From an uncultured Bacillota bacterium (GTDB lineage: Bacteria; Bacillota; Clostridia; Oscillospirales; Oscillospiraceae), in assembly GCA_947383275.1 (NCBI GenBank), contig CANDCW010000001.1, forward strand, positions 1 through 64,000: 64,000 bases of DNA, given 5' to 3'. Numbering within the stretch: the stretch's first letter is position 1; the number at the start of each line of letters is the position of its first letter. Below, one piece after another: positions 24,316 through 33,023 of the stretch. A model generated the notes under the pieces. The model saw only the letters and a program-made list of their open reading frames with translations, had not been told where the DNA came from and did no database searches. Position numbers and translations under genes: made by a program.

Positions 24316-25803
24316 TTATGCCCAGGGATTTTCGGTGGGGTAGGGCAGGTTTTTGGGCTGGTTGTAGGCGATATCCGCTACCCCCAGGAACTTGAATACC
24401 TCAAACAGGGCCTTGCCGTAGTGGCCGAAAGCCACCGCCCCGTGGTGGGGGTAGCGCTTCTGAATCAGCACATGGCGGTAGAACCGGCCCATCTCGGGAA
24501 TGGCGAACACGCCGATGCCGCCGAAGGAGCGGGTTTTCACGGGCAGCACCTCGCCCTGGGCGATGTAGGCCCGGAGCTGGCCCTCGCTGTCGCACTGCAG
24601 GCGGTAGAAGGTGATGTCGCTGGGGGCGATGTCCCCCTCCAGGGTGCCCCGGGTGAAGTCGGGCTCGGAGTCCTTGGGCTCCAGCAGCCGGTGCTGGATG
24701 AGCTGATACTTCACAGCCCGGTCGGAGCACAGCTTGCAAGCGGGGGTGTTGCCGCAGTGGAAGCCCATGAAGGTGTCGGTGAGCTGGTAGTCGAATTTGC
24801 CCTTAATGTCCTCCTCATAGAGACTGGCGGGGACGGAGTTGTTGATGTCCAGCAGGGTGACCGTGTCGCCGGAGACGCACATACCGATGTATTCGGACAA
24901 AGCGCCGTAGATGTCCACCTCGCAGGAGACGGGGATGCCCCGGCTCACCAGGCGGGAGTTGACGTAGCAGGGCTCAAAGCCGAAGGCCTCGGGGAAGGCG
25001 GGCCAGCATTTGTCGGCGAAGGCCACATACTGCCGGGAGCCCTTGTGGGCCTCGGCCCAGTCCAGGAGGGTGAGCTCCAGCTGGGCCATGCGCCCGTTCA
25101 TTTCGGGGTAGTAGCAGCCCTGGCCCATCTCCTTGGCCATGTCCTCGCACACATCGGGGATGCGGGGGTCACCGGCGTGGGCCTTGTAGGCCACCAGCAG
25201 ATCCAGCTCAGAATTCTCCTCGATCTCCACCCCGATCTCGTACAAGCCCTTGATGGGGGCGTTGCAGGCAAAGAAGTCCTGGGGCCGGGGGCCGAAGGTG
25301 ATAATCTTCAGCTGGCTCAGGCCGATGAGGGCGCAGGCGATGGGCTTGAACTCGCCGATCATTTTGGCGATGTCCTGGGCGGTGCCCACGGGGTACTCGG
25401 GAATGAAGGCTTTCAGGTGGCGCATCCCCAGGTTGTAGGAGCAGTTGAGCATGCCGCAGTAGGCGTCGCCCCGGCCGTTGATCAGGTCGCCGTCCCCCTC
25501 GGCGGCGGCCACGTACATGCAGGGGCCGTCGAAGTTTTTGGCGATGAGGGTCTCGGGAGTCTCGGGGCCGAAGTTGCCCAGGAAGACCACCAGGGCGTTG
25601 CAGCCAGCCTCTTTGACCTCAGCCACCGCCTTGAGCATGTCCTTTTCGTTCTCTACGGTGGTCTGGCACTCGTAGATGTTCAGGCCGTCCTGGGCGCAGG
25701 CAGCCACGATGGCGGAGCGGCGGCGCTCAGACAGATCGATGATGAAGCAGTCGCGGGAGACGGCGATGATGCCCAGCTTTACCTGGGGAATATTGGTCAG
25801 CAT
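24316..25803 (-). CDS. L-fucose/L-arabinose isomerase-family sugar isomerase
   Basis: The 495-residue protein has the three-domain layout of the fucose/arabinose isomerase fold. Probable Mn ligands are Glu in SCEVDIYG, Asp in TLLDINN and His in AVAFGHYG near the C-terminus. Members turn aldoses into ketoses (fucose, D-arabinose, L-arabinose, galactose). It is the last gene of an operon with a ChvE-type importer and xylulokinase but no xylA, so it may supply a ketopentose for the kinase. The real substrate is uncertain. A small AT-rich gap with an inverted repeat separates it from the DUF4867 gene. Confidence 0.8.
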   Translation of the reverse strand: MLTNIPQVKLGIIAVSRDCFIIDLSERRRSAIVAACAQDGLNIYECQTTVENEKDMLKAVAEVKEAGCNALVVFLGNFGPETPETLIAKNFDGPCMYVAAAEGDGDLINGRGDAYCGMLNCSYNLGMRHLKAFIPEYPVGTAQDIAKMIGEFKPIACALIGLSQLKIITFGPRPQDFFACNAPIKGLYEIGVEIEENSELDLLVAYKAHAGDPRIPDVCEDMAKEMGQGCYYPEMNGRMAQLELTLLDWAEAHKGSRQYVAFADKCWPAFPEAFGFEPCYVNSRLVSRGIPVSCEVDIYGALSEYIGMCVSGDTVTLLDINNSVPASLYEEDIKGKFDYQLTDTFMGFHCGNTPACKLCSDRAVKYQLIQHRLLEPKDSEPDFTRGTLEGDIAPSDITFYRLQCDSEGQLRAYIAQGEVLPVKTRSFGGIGVFAIPEMGRFYRHVLIQKRYPHHGAVAFGHYGKALFEVFKFLGVADIAYNQPKNLPYPTENPWA

Positions 25804-25826
25804 AGAAATTCCTCCTTGTTTTTTCT

Positions 25827-25858
25827 CTTCTTTTTCTTTGTGAACAAAGAAAAAGAAG
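25827..25858. repeat. A/T-rich perfect inverted repeat in the operon
   Basis: CTTCTTTTTCTTTG (25827-25840) and CAAAGAAAAAGAAG (25845-25858) flank TGAA. The purine/pyrimidine-segregated stem sits between DUF4867 and isomerase genes, about 25 bases before the isomerase start. Similar stems are common between clostridial genes; it may attenuate or protect the transcript. Confidence 0.55.
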
Positions 25859-25882
25859 CAAAAAGAAAAACGTTATAGGTTC

Positions 25883-26518
25883 TTAAATATCGCTGGTAAT
25901 GTCGATATTCACACCCTGGAGGCCGATGTGGGCCCCCTGGGCAGCTTCGGCGGACTCCGGATGGGCCAGCAGCCACTTGTTCCGGGCAGTGAGCCACTTG
26001 TCCTCCTCGTTCAAGGGCTGTGCGCCGGGGGCTGCGGTGTTGGTGCCCCGGGGCAGAACCACAGCCACCCGGAAACCCTCGCGTTGGTTGACGTGGCAGG
26101 GGGCGTAGTGCAGGGTGGTGGCGTAGACCTCTACCGCCACACCGGCAGGGACCCGGAAGGCTTTGACCTTCGCTGTGTCCAGAACGCCGCCCTCAATCTC
26201 GTCCTGTTTGGCCAGCAGCAGGATAAAGTCGCTGGCGCCCACATTGACCTCGCTGTCGCGGTGGTACTCCAGACAGTTGAGCTTGGTGTTGCGGCCCCAG
26301 CAGAGCCCCAGTTGGATGGGCATCCCGCCGTAGGCGTTGTTCTGGAGCTGGCCGTAAAGGCGGGTGGCCTCCAGGGCGGGGATGCTGGCCTGGTAGGCGG
26401 TGCCGCTCTCCGGCAGGGGGATGGTCTCCATGGCTTTCAGCAGGCAGGAGACGTCGTAGCCCTCCAGCACCTTGCCGTAGGGGGCAAAAGCGGAGTCGTG
26501 GATGGAATGAATTTTCAT
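25883..26518 (-). CDS. DUF4867-family protein (cupin-like)
   Basis: The 211-residue protein matches the uncharacterised DUF4867 family seen beside sugar isomerases and kinases in clostridia. The opening HSIHDSAFAPYGKVLEGYD recalls the start of ureidoglycolate-lyase-type cupins, and a later stretch (LEYHRDSEVNVGASDFILLL, then VEVYATTLHYAPCHV) gives His/Glu residues that could bind a metal. A sugar epimerase, mutarotase or lyase role is inference. Its ATG overlaps the stop of the YczE-like gene by 4 bases, so translation is coupled. Confidence 0.7.
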   Translation of the reverse strand: MKIHSIHDSAFAPYGKVLEGYDVSCLLKAMETIPLPESGTAYQASIPALEATRLYGQLQNNAYGGMPIQLGLCWGRNTKLNCLEYHRDSEVNVGASDFILLLAKQDEIEGGVLDTAKVKAFRVPAGVAVEVYATTLHYAPCHVNQREGFRVAVVLPRGTNTAAPGAQPLNEEDKWLTARNKWLLAHPESAEAAQGAHIGLQGVNIDITSDI

Positions 26519-27177
26519 GGTACGTCACCTCGTATTTTGTTTAGGCAAAAATCGCACAGCTTGCCGCTGATAGGGAGAAAGACCTGTGCGCAGGGGCCCA
26601 CCAGCCCGGCGCACACCAGGGTGCCCAGCCCCACCACGCCCCCCAGCAGCCAGCCTATGAGGGCGAAGAGGATATCCACAGCCACCCGGACGGGGCCGAA
26701 GGGCTTTCCAGACCTGTCGCTGAGGACCACCGCCACCAGGTCGTTGGGGCCTGTGCCCGCTTCGGAGCGGATGACCACCGTCATACCGAAGGCCAGAATC
26801 ACGCAGCCCAGCACCAGAGCCAGCAGCCGCCAGAGCAGGGCCAGTGTGTCCGGAAACAGGGGGGCCAGGGGGACGGTCCACAGGTCGATAATGGGACCGC
26901 CCAGGGCCATGCACAGCAGCGTCCCGATGCGGACATAGCTCCGGGCAGCGGCCAGCAGCGCCAGCACAATCAGCAGGCAGACCAGCAGATGGACCCGGCC
27001 GTGGGTCATCCACCCGGGCCAGGGCAGGGAGCGGTACAGCCCCTGGACCAGCACGTTGAAGGGGTCGGAGCCCAAATCGGACTCCAGAAACAGGGTGACG
27101 CCCAGGTGGGCCACCGCAAGCCCGGCCAACAGCAACAGCACCCGTACAGCCAGCTCGGCCCAACCAGGTTTTTTCAC
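26515..27177 (-). CDS. YczE-like integral membrane protein
   Basis: The 220-residue protein has about five membrane helices and two internal repeats of the type GVTLFLESDLGSDPFNVL and GMTVVIRSEAGTGPNDLV, the mark of the YczE group. Function in other bacteria is unknown; transport or export has been proposed. It overlaps both neighbours by 4 bases (ATGA), xylulokinase before and DUF4867 after, which ties it to the pentose operon. This place is unusual for the family. Confidence 0.75.
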   Translation of the reverse strand: MKKPGWAELAVRVLLLLAGLAVAHLGVTLFLESDLGSDPFNVLVQGLYRSLPWPGWMTHGRVHLLVCLLIVLALLAAARSYVRIGTLLCMALGGPIIDLWTVPLAPLFPDTLALLWRLLALVLGCVILAFGMTVVIRSEAGTGPNDLVAVVLSDRSGKPFGPVRVAVDILFALIGWLLGGVVGLGTLVCAGLVGPCAQVFLPISGKLCDFCLNKIRGDVP

Positions 27178-28661
27178 GGCAGCACTCCGTTCATGGTGGA
27201 AAAGACGTCCTTCAGCGCGGGATAGACAGACTTGAACTGCCGGTAGCGGGCCTCATAGCGGGCGGAGAGCGCGGGGTCGGGGACGACCGTCTCGGCAGTG
27301 CGAGCCAGCTTGGCGCAGGCATCGGCCACGGTGGGATACAACCCGCAGGCCACCATGGCTAGCATGGCGCCCCCCATGCCGGGACCCTGCTCAGACTCGG
27401 GAACGTCCAGACAGATGTTCAGCACGTTGGCCATAATGGTTTTCCACAGGGGGCTCTTGGCCCCGCCGCCGCAGATTTTGCTGCGGTCAATCCGGATACC
27501 CAGGGATTTGGCCACCTCGAAGCTGTCCCGAATGGCGAAAGCCACCCCCTCCAGCACCGCCTGGGTCAGGTCGGACCGGCTGGTATCCATGGTCATGCCC
27601 ACAAAGGCGCCCCGGGCGTTGGTGTCGTTAATGGGGGAGCGCTCCCCCATCAGATAGGGCAGGAAGTAGACGCGGTTGTTCCCCAGCTTGCCGGGGGTAA
27701 TGCCCGCCTGTTCCCCGGCGTAGTCGCAGGTCTGGAAGATGTCCTCCATCAGCCACTTGTTGCAGCTGGCGGCGGAGAGCATACATCCCATCAGGTGGTA
27801 GTGCCCGTCTGCATGGGCAAAGGCGTGGAGGGCGTTGTGGGGGTCTACGCCAAACTTCTCGCTGGAGATGAACACGGTGCCCGAGGTGCCCAGGGAGATG
27901 TTGCAGGCACCCTCCCCCACGGTGCCGGTGCCCACGGCGGCGGCGGCGTTGTCACCCGCCCCGGCACAGACCGCCACATTTTCGGGCAGGCCCAACCGCC
28001 CGGCGATTTCAGGCAGCAGCGTGCCCACCTTCTCATAGCTCTCAAAGAGCCTGGGCATTTGGGCCTCGGTGACCCCGCACAGCTCCAGCATTTCCGCAGA
28101 CCAGCGCTTGTGTTCCACGTCCAGGAGCAGCATTCCGCTGGCGTCGGAGTAGTCGGTGCAGTGGACGCCGGTGAGGATGTAGTTGATGTAGTCCTTGGGG
28201 AGCATGATTTTGGCAATTCTGGCAAAGAGGTCCGGCTCATTCTCTCGCATCCAAAGGAGCTTGGGGGCGGTGAAGCCGGCGAAGGCAATATTGGCCGTCA
28301 ATTTGGACAGCTTCTCCCTGCCCACCACGCCGTTGAGGTAATCCACCTGTTTGGCGGTGCGCCCGTCGTTCCACAGGATGGCGGGACGGATGACATGGTT
28401 CTCCCGGTCCAGCACCACCAGGCCGTGCATCTGGCCTCCGGCCCCGATGCCGGCTACCTGGGAGGGGTCGAAGCCCTGCAAAAGCTGGGGAATGCCCTCC
28501 AGCACTGCATTTTTCCAGTCCTCGGGGTTCTGCTGGCTCCAGCCGGGGCGGGGAAACTCCAGGGGGTAGTCTTTAGAGACAATGTTTTTAATCTCACCCT
28601 CCCCGTCCATCAGCAGCAGCTTGACGGCGGAGGTGCCCAGGTCGATTCCAATATACAGCAT
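27174..28661 (-). CDS. xylB: Xylulokinase (FGGY family)
   Basis: The kinase phosphorylates D-xylulose to xylulose-5-phosphate for the pentose phosphate pathway. It begins YIGIDLGTSAVKLLLMDGEG, then GQMHGLVVLD with the xylulokinase-type MHG, the catalytic Asp in GAGDNAAAAVGTG, and GGGAKSPLWKTIMANV in the C-terminal ATP domain. Length 495 is normal. The ATG at 28659-28661 follows AAGGAG and lies ten bases after the permease stop; a longer ORF start runs into the permease gene. Other ketopentoses are possible because the neighbour isomerase is not XylA. Confidence 0.9.
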   Translation of the reverse strand: MLYIGIDLGTSAVKLLLMDGEGEIKNIVSKDYPLEFPRPGWSQQNPEDWKNAVLEGIPQLLQGFDPSQVAGIGAGGQMHGLVVLDRENHVIRPAILWNDGRTAKQVDYLNGVVGREKLSKLTANIAFAGFTAPKLLWMRENEPDLFARIAKIMLPKDYINYILTGVHCTDYSDASGMLLLDVEHKRWSAEMLELCGVTEAQMPRLFESYEKVGTLLPEIAGRLGLPENVAVCAGAGDNAAAAVGTGTVGEGACNISLGTSGTVFISSEKFGVDPHNALHAFAHADGHYHLMGCMLSAASCNKWLMEDIFQTCDYAGEQAGITPGKLGNNRVYFLPYLMGERSPINDTNARGAFVGMTMDTSRSDLTQAVLEGVAFAIRDSFEVAKSLGIRIDRSKICGGGAKSPLWKTIMANVLNICLDVPESEQGPGMGGAMLAMVACGLYPTVADACAKLARTAETVVPDPALSARYEARYRQFKSVYPALKDVFSTMNGVLP

Positions 28662-28671
28662 GGCAGTCTCC

Positions 28672-29850
28672 TTACTTGGAACCGGACTTCCGGCTGGTAA
28701 CCACATCGAAGATCACGGCGATGAGGAGCACGCCGCCCTTAATGACATACTGCCAGGAGTCGCCCAGGCCCATGATGGACATGCCCATGTTGATGACGCC
28801 CAGCAGCAGCGCGCCGATGACCACGCCGCCCACGGTGCCGCTGCCGCCGTAAGCGGAGGCGCCGCCGATGAAGCAGGAGCCGATGGCGTCCATTTCGAAG
28901 GAGGTGCCGGTGGAGCCGTTGACGGAGCCCACGCGGGCGGTGCACAGCAGACCGCACAGGCCGGCCAGCAGGCCCATATTGGCGTAGGCGGTGAAGTAGA
29001 TCTTGTCGGTGTTGATGCCGGAGAGCTTGGTGGCCTTCTCGTTGCCGCCCACGGCGTAGAAGTAGCGCCCAAAGGCGGTTTTGGAGGTGATGAAGTTATA
29101 GATCAAGCAGATGGCAACCACCCAGACCAGCATGACGGAGATGCCGCGGTACTGGCTGAGCATCCAGCAGTACCAGAGGATCAGGGCGGCGATCAGGCCG
29201 GATTTTGCGAAGTCGGAGAAGGCGCTGTTCTGATGGTAGCCCTTCTTGGCCCGGTCCTTGCGGCTCTTGGCGGTGTTGGCGAGAATCAGCACCGCGGCCG
29301 CCGCGCCGACGAGGATGGGGGAGAGCTTGATGGGGCCGTCGTCCAGGCCGGGAATCTTGATGTAGGCGGTAAAGATGTTCAGGAAAGTGGGGTCCTGGAC
29401 GGCTACCGTCTTGCTGTTCAGCACAAAACGGCCGATTCCGCGGAAGATGAACATGCCGCCCAGGGTGGTGATGAAGGGGGGGATGCGGACGTAGCCGATC
29501 CAGTAGCCCTGCCACACGCCCACCAGCAGCCCCAGCACCAGGCATAGCAGAATGACGGGGATGGCGGGCATGCCCATGTTGGTTACCATCACGGCGGCCA
29601 CGCCGCCCACCAGGCAGACCACGGAGCCCACGGACAGGTCGATGTTGCCGCCGGTCAGGATGCACAGCAGCATGCCGCAGGCCATAACCAGCACGTAGCC
29701 GTTTTGCAGCAGCAGATTGGTCATGTTCTGGGCAGACAGCAGCACACCCTTGGTCAACACGGAAAATAGAGCAAATACAATCACCAGGGCAATCACCATA
29801 GCGTATTTGGTCAAAAATTTTACCAGGTCAAATTCTTTCTTCTCAGTCAT
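28672..29850 (-). CDS. gguB: Multiple-sugar ABC transporter permease (GguB/MmsB)
   Basis: The 392-residue permease belongs to the ribose/xylose BPD type, with about ten helices and the signature GGNIDLSVGSVVCLVGGVAA, then TTLGGMFIFRGIGR and GGNEKATKLSGIN. It forms the channel of a ChvE-GguA-GguB importer for aldoses such as xylose, arabinose, galactose and glucose. The gene lies 16 bases after the ATPase stop. Confidence 0.9.
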   Translation of the reverse strand: MTEKKEFDLVKFLTKYAMVIALVIVFALFSVLTKGVLLSAQNMTNLLLQNGYVLVMACGMLLCILTGGNIDLSVGSVVCLVGGVAAVMVTNMGMPAIPVILLCLVLGLLVGVWQGYWIGYVRIPPFITTLGGMFIFRGIGRFVLNSKTVAVQDPTFLNIFTAYIKIPGLDDGPIKLSPILVGAAAAVLILANTAKSRKDRAKKGYHQNSAFSDFAKSGLIAALILWYCWMLSQYRGISVMLVWVVAICLIYNFITSKTAFGRYFYAVGGNEKATKLSGINTDKIYFTAYANMGLLAGLCGLLCTARVGSVNGSTGTSFEMDAIGSCFIGGASAYGGSGTVGGVVIGALLLGVINMGMSIMGLGDSWQYVIKGGVLLIAVIFDVVTSRKSGSK

Positions 29851-29866
29851 ATTGTTACCCTCCCTA

Positions 29867-31408
29867 TTACGCCTTGTTGGTGTCGCGGATAATATAGCCC
29901 ATAATGCTCTCCTGGGTGGCCTCCCGGGCGTCCAGCTCGGCCAGCAGGCGGCCCTCGTTCATCACGTAGATGCGGTCGCACATGCCCAGCAGCTCGGGCA
30001 TTTCGGAGGAGATCATCATCACCGACTTACCCTGGGCCACCATCTGGTTGATGAGGCAGTAGATTTCGTATTTCGCGCCCACGTCGATGCCCCGGGTAGG
30101 CTCATCCATGATGAGAATGTCCGGCTCGGTGAACATCCACTTGCCCAGCAGGGCCTTTTGCTGGTTGCCGCCGGACAGGTTGCCCACGTTCTGCTCGATG
30201 GTGGGCGTTTTGGTGCCCATTTCCTTGGTCATCTGCTCAGACACCTCAACCTCCCGGTCCTTGTCGATGACGCTGCCCCTGCACACCTTGTCCAGCCGGG
30301 CCAGGGTGGTGTTAAAGCGGATGGATTCGTCCAGAATCAGGCCGTTGGTCTTCCGGTCCTCAGTGACGTAGGCCAGCTTGTGCCGGATGGCGTCCTGGGG
30401 GGATTTGAGCTCCACCTTCTTGCCGCCGATGTACAGCTCGCCGGTGATGCCGGTGCCATAGCTGCGGCCAAAAATGGACATGGCCAGCTCGGTGCGCCCC
30501 GCGCCCTGAAGCCCGGAAAAGCCTACCACCTCGCCCTTGCAGATATGGAAGGAGACGTTGTCGTCCACCACCCGCTCGGAGTATAGGGGGTGGCGGACCG
30601 TCCAGTTCTTTACCTCCAGGTTGACCTCACGCTGGACGTTGTGCTCCCGGGCGGGGTAGCGGTCGTCCATGGAGCGGCCCACCATACCCTTAATGATCCG
30701 GTCCTCGCTGAACTCGTCCACGCCCTTGACCAGGGTCTCGATGGTGGAGCCGTCCCGGATGATGGTGGCCTTGTCGGCGCAGTAGATGATCTCGTTGAGC
30801 TTGTGGGTGATGATAATGGAGGTAAGGCCCTCCTTCTTGAATTCGATGAGCAGGTCCAGCAGCATTTTGGCGTCCTCGTCGTTGAGGGAGGAGGTGGGTT
30901 CGTCTAAAATGAGCAGCTTTACCTTTTTGGAGAAGGCTTTGGCAATCTCCACCAGCTGCTGTTTGCCGGTGCCGATGTCCTTGACTAGGGTCTGGGCCGA
31001 TTCGTTCAGCCCCACCTGGCGCATGTGGCGTTCGGCCTCGCTGTAGGTTTTGTCCCAGTCGATATACCCCATAGAGTTCTTAAGCTCGTTGCCCAGGAAC
31101 ATGTTCTCCCCGATGGACAGCAGGGGGATGAGGGCCAGCTCCTGGTGAATGATGACGATGCCCAGGGCCTCGCTGTCCTTCTGGCTTTTGAATTGGCACA
31201 GCTTGCCCTCGTAGAAGATTTCGCCGGTGTAGCTGCCGGCGGGGTAAGTACCTGACAGCACGTTCATCAGGGTGGATTTTCCGGCCCCGTTCTCGCCGAT
31301 CAGGGCGTGGATCTCCCCGGCCTCGACCTTTAGATTGACATTATCCAGGGCCTTGACGCCGGGAAATTCCTTTGTGATGGATTTCATTTCCAAGATTGTG
31401 TTTGCCAA
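29867..31408 (-). CDS. gguA: Multiple-sugar ABC transporter ATP-binding protein (GguA/MmsA)
   Basis: The 513-residue protein has two ABC domains fused, as in RbsA/XylG/GguA. Domain 1 has [16 protein letters not shown], the variant signature [13 protein letters not shown] and [11 protein letters not shown]. Domain 2 has the degenerate P-loop [27 protein letters not shown] and [14 protein letters not shown] chose the TTG at 31406-31408: AAAGGAGG is eight bases before it, and the protein then begins [20 protein letters not shown], as GguA proteins do. A longer ORF start would run through the intercistronic hairpin. Confidence 0.9.
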   Translation of the reverse strand: MANTILEMKSITKEFPGVKALDNVNLKVEAGEIHALIGENGAGKSTLMNVLSGTYPAGSYTGEIFYEGKLCQFKSQKDSEALGIVIIHQELALIPLLSIGENMFLGNELKNSMGYIDWDKTYSEAERHMRQVGLNESAQTLVKDIGTGKQQLVEIAKAFSKKVKLLILDEPTSSLNDEDAKMLLDLLIEFKKEGLTSIIITHKLNEIIYCADKATIIRDGSTIETLVKGVDEFSEDRIIKGMVGRSMDDRYPAREHNVQREVNLEVKNWTVRHPLYSERVVDDNVSFHICKGEVVGFSGLQGAGRTELAMSIFGRSYGTGITGELYIGGKKVELKSPQDAIRHKLAYVTEDRKTNGLILDESIRFNTTLARLDKVCRGSVIDKDREVEVSEQMTKEMGTKTPTIEQNVGNLSGGNQQKALLGKWMFTEPDILIMDEPTRGIDVGAKYEIYCLINQMVAQGKSVMMISSEMPELLGMCDRIYVMNEGRLLAELDAREATQESIMGYIIRDTNKA

Positions 31409-31444
31409 GCGGTGTTCCTCCTTTCGGTGCTCTCCCAAAATTGA

Positions 31445-31472
31445 GGAGGGCGGGGCGAATGCCCCGCCCTCC
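31445..31472 (-). terminator. Intercistronic hairpin after chvE
   Basis: GGAGGGCGGGGC, loop GAAT, GCCCCGCCCTCC, between the binding-protein stop (31497) and the ATPase start (31408). It should lower downstream expression or protect the binding-protein message. Confidence 0.7.
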
Positions 31473-31496
31473 GGTTTCACGTTATGAGGGGTCCAA

Positions 31497-32690
31497 TTAG
31501 CCGTTGGTGGCTTTCAGGTAGCCGTCGTCGCCCACGGTGTAGTAGCCGGGCGTGACCAGCTTCTCTTCCATGTTGTCAGCGGTGACCACGTCGGGCACCA
31601 GCAGGAAGGAGGGGCACTTGTGGCCGGGGGTGGTCTCGTAGGAGTCGGTGTCGTAGGCGCAGTCAAAGCTCCAGCCGGCGGCGGAGATCAGGGAGGCATC
31701 AATGGTGCTGCCGTTCAGAATGGCCTTGGCCAGGTCCAGGGTGACAACGGCCTCGTTGGCCACAGCCTTATACACGGTCATAGACTGAGCGCCGTCCTTG
31801 ATGTTGCGCAGGTTGGCCTCGTCGCCATCCTGGCCGGTGATGACCACGGCGTTGGAGCCGGCGTAGTCAGCCTGAATGGCCTGGGTCACACCCAGAGAGG
31901 TGGAGTCGTTGGAGCACAGCCAGGCGTCCAGCTGGGAGCCGTCGGAGTAGTAGGAAGCCAGAACGGTCTGAGCGCGGTCCAGAGCCACATCGGTCTGCCA
32001 CTGGTCGGTAGCGACCTGGTCAAAGGCGGTCTGGCCGGACTTCACAATCACCTTGCCGCTGTCGATGTAGGGCTTGATCACATCCATAGCGCCGTTAAAG
32101 AAGTAGCCGGCGTTGTTGTCGGCGGGGTCGCCGGCGGTGAATTCCATGTTGAAGGGGCCGGCAGCGCTGTCCAGCTGGAGGGCGTCGCGGACATACTCGC
32201 CCTGCAGCTTGCCCACAGTGTAGTTGTCAAAGGAGACGTAGTAGCTGCTGTTGTCGTTCATGATCAGCCGGTCATAGGCGATAACGGGGATGCCGGCAGC
32301 GCCGGCGTCATTCATCACGGTGTTCAGGCCGTTGCCGTCGATGGCGGCGACGATCAGCAGATCCACGCCCTGGGACAGCATGTTCTGAATGTCATTTACC
32401 TGCTGCTCGTTCTTGTTGTCGGAGTAGGTTACGATGGTGTTGTAGCCGGCGGCCTTGAACTGTTCGTCCAGATAGGCGCCGTCGCGGTTCCACCGCTCCA
32501 GGGACTTGGTGGGCATTGCAATGCCCACGGTTTTGGTATCACCGCTGCCGGCGGGCTGGCTGGAGGCGGGCGGGTTGGAGCCGGCGGGCTGGCTGCTGGC
32601 CGCAGGGGTGGAGCTGTTCCCGCCGCCACCGCAGGCGGCAAGGGAGAGGGACATGCAGGCGGCAAGAATCAGTGCAAGTGTCTTTTTCAT
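31497..32690 (-). CDS. chvE: Multiple-monosaccharide-binding lipoprotein (ChvE-like)
   Basis: The 397-residue protein has a lipoprotein signal ending SLAACGGG, a long Ser/Pro/Ala linker, and a type-1 periplasmic binding fold. [17 protein letters not shown] is the ChvE-group opening with the Arg and Trp that contact the pyranose. Two Cys (CAYD, HKCPS) near the C-terminus are extra. It is the first gene of the seven-gene operon and feeds GguA-GguB. GGAGG precedes the ATG, about 75 bases behind a well-defined promoter. Confidence 0.9.
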   Translation of the reverse strand: MKKTLALILAACMSLSLAACGGGGNSSTPAASSQPAGSNPPASSQPAGSGDTKTVGIAMPTKSLERWNRDGAYLDEQFKAAGYNTIVTYSDNKNEQQVNDIQNMLSQGVDLLIVAAIDGNGLNTVMNDAGAAGIPVIAYDRLIMNDNSSYYVSFDNYTVGKLQGEYVRDALQLDSAAGPFNMEFTAGDPADNNAGYFFNGAMDVIKPYIDSGKVIVKSGQTAFDQVATDQWQTDVALDRAQTVLASYYSDGSQLDAWLCSNDSTSLGVTQAIQADYAGSNAVVITGQDGDEANLRNIKDGAQSMTVYKAVANEAVVTLDLAKAILNGSTIDASLISAAGWSFDCAYDTDSYETTPGHKCPSFLLVPDVVTADNMEEKLVTPGYYTVGDDGYLKATNG

Positions 32691-32721
32691 GTTCGTTTCC
32701 TCCTAATCATTTCTGAGTCGT

Positions 32722-32770
32722 TTATCTCCCCGCTGCGGGGGAGATAACAGAAGCGGCCGCTTCTGTTATC
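32722..32770 (-). promoter_or_regulatory. 5' leader of the pentose operon with two overlapping hairpins
   Basis: Bases 32743-32770 form a perfect 28-bp palindrome (GATAACAGAAGCGG and its exact reverse complement). Bases 32722-32747 form a second stem (TTATCTCCCC pairing with GGGGAGATAA, six-base loop). The two share 32743-32747 and exclude each other at the base. Transcription from the promoter at 32774-32802 would begin in or next to the palindrome, so it is either an operator at +1 or a 5' stem-loop of the message. Confidence 0.6.
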
Positions 32771-32773
32771 CCA

Positions 32774-32802
32774 ATTCTATAAAGCTGCTTTATAAATGTC
32801 AA
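32774..32802 (-). promoter_or_regulatory. Promoter of the chvE operon with an operator in its spacer
   Basis: On the minus strand a perfect TTGACA (32797-32802), 17 bp, TAGAAT (32774-32779). The spacer is filled by the 17-bp palindrome TATAAAGCWGCTTTATA (32778-32794), a place where a bound repressor blocks RNA polymerase. The ROK protein next door is the natural candidate. Confidence 0.75.
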
Positions 32803-32959
32803 TCCCTTTTTGCAAAATATCCATAATTTTGTTGGTAGTGCACGGAAATATATCGGCGTAATTGGATATTTCGACGGAGGACTTTGCCGGATCGATAAAA
32901 CGGCTTTTTTTAATTGACCAAAAATCCACAGAAAATCCCCAACAAATTGCAGATTTGAA

Positions 32960-32987
32960 TTGACTGTTTTTAACTTCATGTTACAAT
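32960..32987 (+). promoter_or_regulatory. Promoter of the ROK regulator gene
   Basis: TTGACT (32960-32965), 16 bp, TACAAT (32982-32987), about 36 bases before the ATG, which follows AGGAGG. Between the two divergent promoters (32803-32959) the DNA is A+T-rich, with GAAATAT and ATATTTC as a loose inverted repeat around 32845-32876. Confidence 0.6.
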
Positions 32988-33023
32988 AAAGGCAATAACC
33001 TGACCAAAGGAGGGCGGAAAGGA

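Noticed and set aside
24247..25878. A 543-codon plus-strand frame over the isomerase gene
   Set aside because: Antisense to a well-recognised isomerase and of Gly/Val/His-rich composition; ends in the A/T inverted repeat.
32722..32979. An 85-codon minus-strand ORF upstream of chvE
   Set aside because: It runs through the promoter, operator and palindrome and has no ribosome site.
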